Shown piece after piece: positions 56,461-64,000 of a DNA stretch of 64,000 bases. Source of the stretch: Chlorobiota bacterium (GTDB taxonomy: Bacteria > Bacteroidota > Ignavibacteria > Kapaibacteriales > NICIL-2); NCBI GenBank assembly GCA_026415505.1, contig JAOAGY010000009.1:1-64000 (forward strand), read 5' to 3'. The notes beneath the pieces were generated by a model that was not told where the DNA came from, did not search any database, and worked only from the letters and a program-made list of their open reading frames with translations. Position 1 is the stretch's first letter. Each line of letters opens with the position of its first letter. The position numbers and the translations under genes were made by a program.

Positions 56461-59273
56461 CGTTTCTTCCCGCCACGACGTGTTTTCGGTTTCGACGGAG
56501 TCATCGTCGCGAAAAAGTCGCGCAGCGCTTTGCCTGTCCAGGATTCCTCGCATGCCGCGATTTGCTCGGGCGTGCCGACACAAACGACTCGACCGCCGCG
56601 TTCGCCGCCTTCGGGTCCGAGATCGATAACCCAATCGGCTGCTGCAATGACGTGCAAATTGTGTTCGATGACGACGATGCTCTGCCCTCGCTCGATCAAC
56701 CGCTGAAAACAACCGATGAGCGTTGCGATGTCGTGCAGATGCAGTCCCGTCGTCGGTTCGTCGAACAGGTACAGAACGTGTCCGGTGGCGGAGGAATCCA
56801 GATACGACGCGAGTTTGAGCCGCTGCGCTTCGCCGCCGCTGAGCGTCATGCTCGACTGCCCGAGCCGTACATATCCCAGACCGACATCTTGCAGCACTTT
56901 GAGACGTTGGACGACGTTTCGCTTGCCCTTGAAAAACTCGGCAGCCTCGTCCACGGTCATGTCGAGCACGTCCACGATGGATTTGCCGTTGTAGAGTATC
57001 GAGCGTGCTTGGTGTTTGTAGCGCGTGCCTTTGCACGCTTCGCACGGCACTTCGATATCGGGCAGAAATTGCATCTCGATCAACACGTTTCCTGCACCCT
57101 CGCAAACGTCACAGCGACCACCAGGGACGTTGAACGAAAAATGACTGCTCGTCCACCCCAGCTCGCGTGCAGCAGGCGTTTCGGCGAACACTTCGCGAAT
57201 GGCGTCGAATGCTTTTGTGTACGTCGCAGGCGTCGAACGCGACGATCGTCCGACCGGCGATTGATCCACGAGCACGACATCGGTGAGCTGATCCAAACCG
57301 CGGATTTCCTGGCAACGCCCTGCTGGAACCGATGCACCGCCGAAGTGACGCTTCGCATTGCCGTAGAGAACGCTTTCGACGAGCGTGCTTTTGCCGGAGC
57401 CGCTCACACCCGTGACGACGACCAAACACCCGAGCGGAATGTCGAGCTGCTCGATCCGGAGGTTGTGCTCGCACGCACCGACGATCGTGATCGCTCGATC
57501 GCTACTTCGGCGGCGGCGTGGCGGTTCGATACGCATGCGTCCGGACAAATATGCACCCGTCAGCGATTCGGAATGCGAACAAATCTCCTCGACCGTACCA
57601 CACGCGACGACGCGCCCGCCGGCTTCTCCAGCACCTGGTCCCATGTCCACAATGAAATCGGCTGAACGAATGATGTCGGGATCGTGCTCGACGACGACGA
57701 CCGTATTGCCAAGATTGCGCAAGCGGTGGAGCATCCCGATGAGCCGACCGGTATCGCGCCAGTGCAAACCGATACTCGGTTCGTCGAGCACGTACAGCGT
57801 CCCGACGAGCGTCGAGCCGAGCGACGTCGCGATACTGAGCCGTTGTGCTTCGCCGCCGCTGAGCGTGTGCGATGTTCGGTCGAGCGTCAGATACTCCACG
57901 CCGATGTCGCACAGCAGTTGCAATCGCCACCGTATTTCGCGCAGCACATGTTCGACGATCGCAAGCTCGGCATCGTCGAGCTGAAGCCGGTCGAAGAAGT
58001 CCCGCGCTTGCTCGATCGTCATGCGCAGGAGTGTCGGGACATTGACGCCACCGACGAACACCTGTCGCGCCGAACGTCGCAGGCGGGAACCCTCGCAGCT
58101 CGGACAGCGCGTGTAACCGCGGTAGCGCGCCAGCGCGATGCGGTTCTGCACCTTGTACGCATGATCTTCGAGAAATTTGAAATACCCGCGAATGCCGATG
58201 AATTCATCGTCTCCTTCCCACAGCCACCGATACTGCTCCGGCGTCAATTTCGAGACGGGAACATCGGTCGGTATGCCGCGCTTGCGCGCAGCAGCGAGCA
58301 TTTCCGCTTGAACCGGATAGTTGCGGAACGGATGTACTGCTCCCATCGCAAGCGAACGCGACCGATCGGGAATGACCAAATCCTCGTCTATGCCGATTGT
58401 CCGACCGAATCCTTCGCACGTCGGACACGCACCGTAGGGACTGTTGAACGAAAACAATCGCGGCGACGGTTCTTCGAACGGAATACCACAAGAGCTGCAC
58501 TCGTACCGTGGCGAATACCAGCGCGTCTGTCCGCTGCCAAGGCGATGGACAGCGACTTTCGTCCCCAATCGAAACGCCGTCTCGAGCGCATCGCCGAGTC
58601 GCATGGCAAAATCGCCGTCATCGCGGCGCACGACCAACCGATCGGCGACAATAGCGGTAGCCGATGGATCGGGGAACGTCGCAGTATCGTCGAGCGGCAA
58701 CACTTCCCAGCGACGAAGATCGACATACCGAACGAATCCGCTCGCGCGAAATGCAGCCGGATCGAACATTCCGTCGCTCGGTACGAAAGCGACGACGATC
58801 CGCTCCCCATCGTCCCACTGCCGAACCTCGTCGGCAACGAGTTGCGGCGTGTCCTTCCGCACACGCTGACCGCACTCGTGACAGTAGGTCTTGCCGATGT
58901 GCCCGTAGAGCAACCGGATGTAATCGTACACTTCGGTCGTCGTCGCGACGATCGAACGCGGATTTCGTGCCAATGGCTTTTGTTCGAGCGCGATCGCTGG
59001 CGGCAAGCCGGTGATTCGTTCGACTGCAGGACGCCCTTTGCGTTCGAGAAACTGCCGTGCGTATGCGGACAGCGACTCGACAAAGCGCCGTTGCCCCTCG
59101 GCGTAGAGCGTGTCGAATGCAAGCGAGGATTTCCCCGAACCGCTGACGCCGGTAACGACAGTCAGCCGATTCCGTGGAATACGCACGCTTACGTTCTTGA
59201 GATTGTTCACCTGTGCCCCGACGATCTCGATCGCTGCGTCGGTGTGCACACGGCGTTGTGTTTTCGTCGGCAT
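56457..59273 (-). CDS. uvrA: Excinuclease ABC subunit A
   Basis: UvrA (938 residues) recognises bulky DNA damage and recruits UvrB in nucleotide excision repair. It has two ABC ATPase modules: GVSGSGKSS in the N-terminal half and [17 protein letters not shown] in the C-terminal half, each followed by an SGGEAQRL signature. The zinc modules are [33 protein letters not shown] and [16 protein letters not shown]. The ATG at 59273 begins the homology ([12 protein letters not shown]). The -7 element TAGTTTTG (59304-59311) is 30 nt upstream, partly overlapping the end of the BtuB-like gene. Confidence 0.97.
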   Translation of the reverse strand: MPTKTQRRVHTDAAIEIVGAQVNNLKNVSVRIPRNRLTVVTGVSGSGKSSLAFDTLYAEGQRRFVESLSAYARQFLERKGRPAVERITGLPPAIALEQKPLARNPRSIVATTTEVYDYIRLLYGHIGKTYCHECGQRVRKDTPQLVADEVRQWDDGERIVVAFVPSDGMFDPAAFRASGFVRYVDLRRWEVLPLDDTATFPDPSATAIVADRLVVRRDDGDFAMRLGDALETAFRLGTKVAVHRLGSGQTRWYSPRYECSSCGIPFEEPSPRLFSFNSPYGACPTCEGFGRTIGIDEDLVIPDRSRSLAMGAVHPFRNYPVQAEMLAAARKRGIPTDVPVSKLTPEQYRWLWEGDDEFIGIRGYFKFLEDHAYKVQNRIALARYRGYTRCPSCEGSRLRRSARQVFVGGVNVPTLLRMTIEQARDFFDRLQLDDAELAIVEHVLREIRWRLQLLCDIGVEYLTLDRTSHTLSGGEAQRLSIATSLGSTLVGTLYVLDEPSIGLHWRDTGRLIGMLHRLRNLGNTVVVVEHDPDIIRSADFIVDMGPGAGEAGGRVVACGTVEEICSHSESLTGAYLSGRMRIEPPRRRRSSDRAITIVGACEHNLRIEQLDIPLGCLVVVTGVSGSGKSTLVESVLYGNAKRHFGGASVPAGRCQEIRGLDQLTDVVLVDQSPVGRSSRSTPATYTKAFDAIREVFAETPAARELGWTSSHFSFNVPGGRCDVCEGAGNVLIEMQFLPDIEVPCEACKGTRYKHQARSILYNGKSIVDVLDMTVDEAAEFFKGKRNVVQRLKVLQDVGLGYVRLGQSSMTLSGGEAQRLKLASYLDSSATGHVLYLFDEPTTGLHLHDIATLIGCFQRLIERGQSIVVIEHNLHVIAAADWVIDLGPEGGERGGRVVCVGTPEQIAACEESWTGKALRDFFATMTPSKPKTRRGGKKR

Positions 59274-59303
59274 GATACGGAGCGAAAGACCGATGCAGGA
59301 ACG

Positions 59304-59311
59304 CAAAACTA
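59304..59311 (-). promoter_or_regulatory. Promoter -7 element for uvrA
   Basis: TAGTTTTG matches TAnnTTTG and lies 30 nt before the uvrA ATG, overlapping the 3' end of the BtuB-like gene. There is no clear -33 TTG. Confidence 0.4.
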
Positions 59312-61240
59312 CGCCCCGCCGTTCCAGCGTGCCCCCACGCGCAGACGCCAGCTTCGTCCGGGCATCGGGAAATTCCGCACGATCGCGTACTGTGCATCGA
59401 ACAGATTGAGCGCATCGGCTTCGAGCACGAGCACGAGTGGTTCCATCGGTAGCCCAACGCGAAGCGATAGATCGAAGGTCACCGCCGGATCGAGCGCAGA
59501 CGACGGTGCGTTGTCGGTCTGTGTGTATCGCGTGCCGAGGTAGGTCACCTGTCCCGTGACCACGACAGCATCCCACAGCCGATGCTCCAAGCGCGCCATG
59601 CCGACGAGCTCCGGAGTGTAGATCACTTGCCGACCGTAGGTAAAGCTCGACCGATCGTCGTAAGTCACGCGCTGGTACGTCCCCGATGCGACCATGCGCC
59701 AACGATCGTCGCGCCAATCGAGCAACAGTTCCGCTCCGCGCGAAAACACACGTCCGGCATTTTGCACAGACCATGTGATCGCGCTTCGCGGCACGGCGAT
59801 GATTTGATCGCGAATCCACAGTGCGAATGCATCCAGATCGCAGCGAAGCGTGCTGCCGACCAGCGACGCACCGAGATTGACATCGAAGGAGCGCTCGGGA
59901 CGAACGTCGGTCGATCCGAAGTTTTGGTAGTACAGTTCGTTGAACGAGGGCGGACGGTAACTGGTACCGATGCTGGCGCGTCCACCGACAGGAAACGTTC
60001 GAGGTAACCACCGCAGTTGCAGCGAACCCGTCACTGCGCTGCCGACGTCCGAGTACCGATCGCCGCGCAGTGCCGACTCGACCGCAACGAGCTGTGCCGA
60101 ATCGAGCAGGTGCGACCAACCCGCCTCGATCGCCGCTCCGAGCTGCAGTCGCTCGGCATACGAGCCTGCCCCGATGCGATAGAGGTTGCCCCTGAGCGTG
60201 TTGAGGTATGCTTCGGCTTTCGGAGCGATCCACCACTCCGACGAGCGCAGCCGCGGCGCTTCGATTACCGACGCAACATCGAACGCCGAGAAGCGATCGT
60301 CAGCGCCGCTCGGTCCACGAAATCGCGCCAGTGAATCGCGATAGTGTTGATCGAATCGCCGCAGCGCAAAACGGAACGTCCAGCGTCGCTGTGACTCCGT
60401 GCCTGTCTCAACACGACCGATCGCGAGCAGTTCACGATCGTCGAGCCGTGCTGCTGCATTTTCGATGGCGCCTTGCAACACTGCACCCGGCGCTCCGCGC
60501 TCGCTGGTGCGACCGAACACAACGAGCGACGTTGCAACCGACGGCAATTGCCACGACCATTGCAGCACGGCACTGCCGAGCAACGCATCGCCGTTGGTAC
60601 GTTCGACGCGTCGGACGGTGCCGAACTCCGAAAACGTGAAAGGATAGTTGCCACGGCTGTACTGAAGATCGCCCGCAACCGAGATGCTGTGTCGTCCGAA
60701 CCCGTGGGCGAGTTCGAATCGCAGCGACCGCTCTCCGAACGCGCCGATACCGCCGACGATCGCAGCCTCGTTGGTTGCTCGGTGGAGCGAGAGTTCCAGC
60801 ACGCCGCCGATCGCTCCTGCTCCCCATGCGGCGCTCCGGCTGCCACGTTCGATCGCGACGTGCTCGACGAGCGACGTCGGGATTTGTCCCAGGTCCACAA
60901 GACCATTGGCTGCGACGTTGAGGCGAATGCCGTCGAGCACGACGACCGTATGCGTTGCAGATGCTCCCCGCAGCGAGACCGTTTTCAATCCGCCCAAGCC
61001 CCCGTAGTTCCGCACAAAGACTCCCGGCATCGCCTGCACGGCATCGCCGACGGTCGTAGCCGGCAATTGCACAAGCTCGTTCCGGTTCAGCTCGGCACGC
61101 GGCACTGCATAGACGACGCGACGAAGCGAATCCTCGACGACGACAGGGCGAAACACGTAGCGGACAGAATCCCCGCGCTGTGCGAAAAGATGGGCAGTCG
61201 CAATCGCCAGCGCGAGGACCTGTCCACTCCACGTTCTCAT
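59309..61240 (-). CDS. btuB: TonB-dependent receptor, BtuB-like
   Basis: The 643-residue protein has a signal peptide (1-20), a plug domain ([37 protein letters not shown]) and a C-terminal barrel ending VGARWNGGA with aromatic-rich strands. It resembles the BtuB cobalamin receptor family in size and plug pattern. The ligand is inferred chiefly from context: the gene lies 16 nt after a propeller lipoprotein and both follow a cobalamin riboswitch. It would import B12 across the outer membrane with TonB-ExbBD energy; no tonB, btuF or btuCD is in the window. Confidence 0.85.
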   Translation of the reverse strand: MRTWSGQVLALAIATAHLFAQRGDSVRYVFRPVVVEDSLRRVVYAVPRAELNRNELVQLPATTVGDAVQAMPGVFVRNYGGLGGLKTVSLRGASATHTVVVLDGIRLNVAANGLVDLGQIPTSLVEHVAIERGSRSAAWGAGAIGGVLELSLHRATNEAAIVGGIGAFGERSLRFELAHGFGRHSISVAGDLQYSRGNYPFTFSEFGTVRRVERTNGDALLGSAVLQWSWQLPSVATSLVVFGRTSERGAPGAVLQGAIENAAARLDDRELLAIGRVETGTESQRRWTFRFALRRFDQHYRDSLARFRGPSGADDRFSAFDVASVIEAPRLRSSEWWIAPKAEAYLNTLRGNLYRIGAGSYAERLQLGAAIEAGWSHLLDSAQLVAVESALRGDRYSDVGSAVTGSLQLRWLPRTFPVGGRASIGTSYRPPSFNELYYQNFGSTDVRPERSFDVNLGASLVGSTLRCDLDAFALWIRDQIIAVPRSAITWSVQNAGRVFSRGAELLLDWRDDRWRMVASGTYQRVTYDDRSSFTYGRQVIYTPELVGMARLEHRLWDAVVVTGQVTYLGTRYTQTDNAPSSALDPAVTFDLSLRVGLPMEPLVLVLEADALNLFDAQYAIVRNFPMPGRSWRLRVGARWNGGA

Positions 61241-61256
61241 CGCTCGATTAGCCGCG

Positions 61257-62348
61257 TCAGTACAGAACCGCTCGCACTGGTGCAACGCCGCACTCGTACT
61301 CACGCAGAACTTGACCGCTCGAGCTCAGCACAATCACACGACCATTGCTTTGATAGTCGCGGGCATCGAATAGCACTATCGAGCCATCGCGCCGGTTGAA
61401 TACGAAACCGCTCGGTGTTGTGCCCGTCGGCAGTGGAATGCTCGTCGGATTGACCGTCTGTTGCGACACGTCGAAGCGAAGAATGTTCTTTGCGCTGTAA
61501 ATGGCTGGGTCGTAATCGAACGCATAGAGCGAGCCGCGATAGAACTGCAACGATCCGCCGCAACGCAGTCGCCAGCGCCGGAGCTCCTGGTAGGTCTCGG
61601 CGTCGTACTCGACGATACCTTGCAGCGAATCGGGCTGGCTGTAGATGTGCTGATAGAAGGCATAGAGCCGCTTGCCATCGTCGGACAGCACAAGCTCGCG
61701 CACGTTCGGTCCGGCATTCAGGTAGCGCTCGACTTGCCTGGTGGTGAGATTGACAACCGCGATTGTGCCCGCATGTGGCTCGCCTTGCCGCAAGTCGCCA
61801 AAGCCACTGTTGGCAACGAACGCGTAGTTGCCACGCACGACGACACCTTCGGTCGCAGGACCTGTGGTGATCGTCGTCACCAGTTGGATCGTCGTCGGAT
61901 CGAAGATCGCGATGCCGTCGCCGTTGGTCGTCGTCACAACGCCGAGCGTCGGCGATACGATCGTGATTCGCCACGGCTCGCTTTGTCCGGTGAATTGAAT
62001 CCTACCGACCGATTTGCCTGTGCGAATATTGATCGCTTCGATGGTTTTCGAGGTCGTCACGGTGATGAAAGCCGTGTCGCCTTTGAGCGCGACGTCGTTG
62101 GCTATCGCGCCGAGTTTCTGTCCGTTGTTGGCTGCACCGAACCAATCGAGATCCACTGCACCGGTGCGAAAGTTTATGCGCGTCAAGCTGGCATTGTCTT
62201 GCCCGAAAGTTCCTTGATTGACCACAAGAGCAACGCTATCGGCAGGAGTCGGTTCTGGGGTCGGTTCCGTCGTTGTGTTGGACCCACATGCAGACAGTAC
62301 AAGCAGCATCGCTGCAACGACGAGCAATCGAAGATGGTGCAAACGCAT
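61257..62348 (-). CDS. btuG: YncE-type beta-propeller lipoprotein, BtuG-like
   Basis: The 363-residue lipoprotein has the lipobox LSAC (Cys21) followed by a Thr/Pro-rich spacer, then YncE-like propeller repeats (VNQGTFGQDNASLTRINFRTG, AFITVTTSKTIEAINIRTGKSVG, GIAIFDPTTIQLVTTI, AFVANSGFG, TIAVVNLTTRQVERYL). In Bacteroides, the seven-bladed propeller lipoprotein BtuG sits on the cell surface over BtuB and captures B12. The order here (propeller, then BtuB, both behind a cobalamin riboswitch) is the same, so BtuG function is proposed. A strong ribosome-binding site, GGAGG, is 4 nt before the ATG. Confidence 0.8.
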   Translation of the reverse strand: MRLHHLRLLVVAAMLLVLSACGSNTTTEPTPEPTPADSVALVVNQGTFGQDNASLTRINFRTGAVDLDWFGAANNGQKLGAIANDVALKGDTAFITVTTSKTIEAINIRTGKSVGRIQFTGQSEPWRITIVSPTLGVVTTTNGDGIAIFDPTTIQLVTTITTGPATEGVVVRGNYAFVANSGFGDLRQGEPHAGTIAVVNLTTRQVERYLNAGPNVRELVLSDDGKRLYAFYQHIYSQPDSLQGIVEYDAETYQELRRWRLRCGGSLQFYRGSLYAFDYDPAIYSAKNILRFDVSQQTVNPTSIPLPTGTTPSGFVFNRRDGSIVLFDARDYQSNGRVIVLSSSGQVLREYECGVAPVRAVLY

Positions 62349-62376
62349 AAGTCCTCCGAAGAAAGTTGAACATATC

Positions 62377-62394
62377 CACGTGCGCAAGCACATG
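62377..62394 (-). promoter_or_regulatory. Leader hairpin before btuG-like start
   Basis: CATGTGC and GCACGTG form a 7-bp stem with a 4-nt loop about 30 nt upstream of the ATG and 20 nt before the GGAGG. It may be part of the riboswitch expression platform, since no intrinsic terminator is visible in the leader. This is a weak proposal. Confidence 0.35.
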
Positions 62395-62519
62395 GCTTAC
62401 ACTCGATCGAAAAGGATGAAAGAGAACTCCAGCGTTTGCTCTGCGGGGCGAGAGCGTGCGGGAGCGTCTCTCTCATCGCGCTGTGTGCGCAGCGCTGTAC
62501 GAGCGTACCGATGAGCATC

Positions 62520-62690
62520 GCAGGCAGGTCTTCCGGCTTCGGGGTCATCCTCGGCGTTCGCCTTCCCACAGCACGGTGGCTGCAGTGGCACGTGTGAACG
62601 CGTCGTCGCCCGTTACGGCGGCGCAACCGCGCAGGATTTGCACCTGCTTCCCTATTCTCCCGCGTTTCGAGCGGGCACCTGCGATGAACG
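62520..62690 (-). ncRNA. Cobalamin riboswitch
   Basis: Reading the minus strand, the canonical cobalamin-element pieces occur in order: GCAGGTGCCC (start of P1/P2), AATAGGGAAGCAGGTGCAAATCCTGC, GCCGCCGTAACGG, GCCACTG, TGGGAAGGCG and finally GAAGCCGGAAGACCTGCC (the B12-box end, 62523-62540). The 5' GCAGGT pairs with the 3' ACCTGC to close P1. A -7-like element (TATTTTCG, 62696-62703) is just upstream. The RNA leads into the btuG-like and btuB-like genes, so adenosylcobalamin should repress them. The leader between aptamer and ATG is about 170 nt. Confidence 0.92.
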
Positions 62691-62695
62691 CACTG

Positions 62696-62703
62696 CGAAA
62701 ATA
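62696..62703 (-). promoter_or_regulatory. Candidate -7 element for riboswitch leader
   Basis: TATTTTCG differs from TAnnTTTG at one base and lies just before the 5' end of the riboswitch aptamer, where transcription should begin. No -33 TTG is visible. Confidence 0.4.
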
Positions 62704-62719
62704 CGTCGCCCGGTGCTGT

Positions 62720-62727
62720 TAGTTTTG
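62720..62727 (+). promoter_or_regulatory. Candidate -7 element for GT2 gene
   Basis: TAGTTTTG matches TAnnTTTG on the plus strand, 26 nt before the ATG of the glycosyltransferase gene. It lies back-to-back with the riboswitch promoter, 16 nt apart. Confidence 0.4.
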
Positions 62728-62753
62728 CGCCCGGTCAACGACTCGCCAGGACC

Positions 62754-63641
62754 ATGCCAACACTTTCCGGAATCACGTTCATTCGCAACGGCATCGAGCG
62801 CGGCTATCCGTTCATCGAAGCGATCGCGACGCTTGCGGCATTGTGCGATGAAGTCGTCGTTGCGGTCGGCAATTCGACCGACGGCACGCGCGAGGCGATC
62901 GTCGCTGCAGGATTTTCGAACGTTCGCATTCTCGACACTGTCTGGGACGACACCAACCGCACCGGCGGGACCGAGCTGGCTCGTCAAACGAACATCGCAC
63001 TCCGGAATGCTAGTGGCCAGTGGTGTCTCTACCTCCAAGGCGACGAGATCATCCATGAAGACGACTACTGGCTGCTGCTCGACGAAATCGCACGCGCCGA
63101 TCGAGATCGTCACGTCGAAGCACTCCTTTTTCGCTGGCTGCACTTCTACGGCAGCTACGACTACATCGGCATCGGGCGGCAGTGGTATCGCCGCGAAATC
63201 CGGGCGTTTCGCAATACTGGACTTGTCATGTCGTGGGGCGATGCGCAAGGCTTCCGCACGCGGGACGAACGCGGACGTATCCGCAAGCTGCGCGCACGAC
63301 AAACCGACGTTCGCATCTTCCACTACGGCTGGGTGCGGCATCCCCGCGCTCATCTTGCCAAACAACGCGCGCTCGATAGTCTCTTCCACGACGACGCATG
63401 GATCGCAGCGAACTTGCCGACCGCAGAAGATTTCCCGCACCACTGTTACGAGCTGGCTCGCTACGAAGGCACACACCCGGCAGTGATGCACGACCGCATC
63501 GAGCGCGATCGCGTCTGGTGTCGGCATTTCGATCCGAACCGTCGCCCACGCAAGCCGCTCGCAGTTGCCGTAAGCGATTGGATCGAAAAGCACACCGGCT
63601 GGCGGATCGGCGAGTATCGGAACTTCATCGAGGTGCGATGA
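62754..63641 (+). CDS. Family 2-like glycosyltransferase
   Basis: This 295-residue cytoplasmic protein has a GT-A fold start (SGITFIRNGIERGYPFIEAI) and an EVVVAVGNSTDGTREAI segment, then LYLQGDEIIHEDDYW, in which QGDE takes the place of the usual D-x-D metal site. No transmembrane segment is visible. It is typical of family 2-type transferases that modify surface polysaccharide or lipooligosaccharide. It is followed 37 nt later by a heptosyltransferase-like gene, so a cell-surface glycan operon probably continues beyond the window. Confidence 0.82.
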   Translation: MPTLSGITFIRNGIERGYPFIEAIATLAALCDEVVVAVGNSTDGTREAIVAAGFSNVRILDTVWDDTNRTGGTELARQTNIALRNASGQWCLYLQGDEIIHEDDYWLLLDEIARADRDRHVEALLFRWLHFYGSYDYIGIGRQWYRREIRAFRNTGLVMSWGDAQGFRTRDERGRIRKLRARQTDVRIFHYGWVRHPRAHLAKQRALDSLFHDDAWIAANLPTAEDFPHHCYELARYEGTHPAVMHDRIERDRVWCRHFDPNRRPRKPLAVAVSDWIEKHTGWRIGEYRNFIEVR

Positions 63642-63678
63642 GACCGCCAGCACGCCGACGTACCACCGGAACACAGTC

Positions 63679-64000
63679 ATGAAGCACGTTCTCAAACGAG
63701 CCGAGCTGCTCATCCGGCGACGTTTCATCGAGCACAGTCGCAAACCGTTCACCGGAAAGCTGGTGCAGTCTCCGGCACCGATTGTCAACACACCGACACC
63801 ACGCATTCTGCTGTTGCGTCAGGACCGACTCGGCGACGTGATTTGCTCGACGCCGGTTCTCCACGCACTTCGCGAACACTTCCCGCGTGGACGGCTCGAC
63901 GTGCTGCTCAGCCGGAACAATATCGCGCTGGCGAATCTGGTGCAGAATTGGTGCGACCGCGTGTGGTGCTACGACAAAACGCTCGTGTCGTTCCTTCGGT
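63679..64000 (+). CDS. Family 9 glycosyltransferase (heptosyltransferase-like), partial
   Basis: The visible 107 residues include RILLLRQDRLGDVICSTPVLHALREHFP, a family 9 N-terminal signature (the D-R-L-G-D and S-T-P-V patterns of WaaC/WaaF-like ADP-heptose transferases), then RLDVLLSRNN. A basic N-terminus (MKHVLKRAELLIRRRF) precedes it. It would add a sugar to the lipopolysaccharide core. The 3' end lies beyond the window, so its donor and substrate cannot be assigned. Confidence 0.85.
   Translation, partial: MKHVLKRAELLIRRRFIEHSRKPFTGKLVQSPAPIVNTPTPRILLLRQDRLGDVICSTPVLHALREHFPRGRLDVLLSRNNIALANLVQNWCDRVWCYDKTLVSFLR

Noticed and set aside
57684-59543. Long plus-strand open frame of 619 codons opposite uvrA
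   Set aside because: Opposite strand of uvrA with low-complexity Arg/Asp/Glu composition and no recognisable domain.

Overview
The window is a gene-dense, moderately GC-rich bacterial chromosome segment carrying about 40 protein genes, one tRNA and one riboswitch. The lineage signals point to the Bacteroidota/Chlorobiota (FCB) side, probably a deep lineage such as Kapabacteria or Ignavibacteria. The evidence is four large secreted proteins with type IX secretion (T9SS) C-terminal sorting-type domains, one of which is a PorU-like C25 peptidase; Bacteroidota-type promoter elements (TAnnTTTG, sometimes with TTTG 19-20 nt upstream); a BtuG-like propeller lipoprotein beside a BtuB-like receptor; and an OstA-like LPS-export protein. 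No plasmid, phage, insertion sequence or CRISPR array was seen.

Layout. Positions 1-3449 (minus): start of a lipoyl-bearing 2-oxoacid dehydrogenase E2, a TPR protein, fumarase fumC and an outer-membrane barrel protein. 3602-6969 (minus): ftsQ-ftsA-ftsZ. 7179-11712 (minus operon): threonine aldolase, acyl-CoA thioesterase, PP2C/SpoIIE phosphatase, ruvA and a HisA-like protein lacking HisA catalytic residues. 11803-13449 (plus): acyl-CoA synthetase. 13403-22821 (long minus operon): SDR threonine dehydrogenase, DUF255 protein, folD, rluA-type synthase, adk, a T9SS BNR-repeat protein and a UPF0104 membrane protein. 22873-27589 (minus operon): mtaB, truA, M48 peptidase, pyrF, DUF2851. 27628-28050 (plus): FlK-like thioesterase. 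28033-35856 (minus operon): valS, thiolase, fused FAD/Fe-S oxidase, OGG2-type DNA glycosylase, SET protein. 35908-41127 (minus): PorU-like long protein. 41264-42592 (minus): unknown coiled-coil membrane protein. 42989-47393 (plus): lysine 6-transaminase with terminator, then a secreted glycosidase-like T9SS protein. 47444-53592 (minus operon): OstA-like protein, IgGFc/T9SS protein, barrel protein. 53612-55104 (plus): hflX and a 55-residue membrane protein. 55112-59273 (minus): universal stress protein, tRNA-Gly(GCC), lipB, uvrA. 59309-62690 (minus): btuB-like and btuG-like genes behind a cobalamin riboswitch. 62754-64000 (plus): two glycosyltransferases, the second cut by the window end.

Most genes are housekeeping and are packed into co-directional operons, with 11 start/stop overlaps of the form ATGA suggesting widespread translational coupling. 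The most notable items are the riboswitch-controlled BtuG/BtuB-like pair, the HisA-like protein with altered active site, the glycosidase-like secreted protein in which both expected catalytic glutamates appear as aspartate, an FtsZ with two copies of its C-terminal peptide, and promoters placed so close to ATG that some messages should be leaderless.
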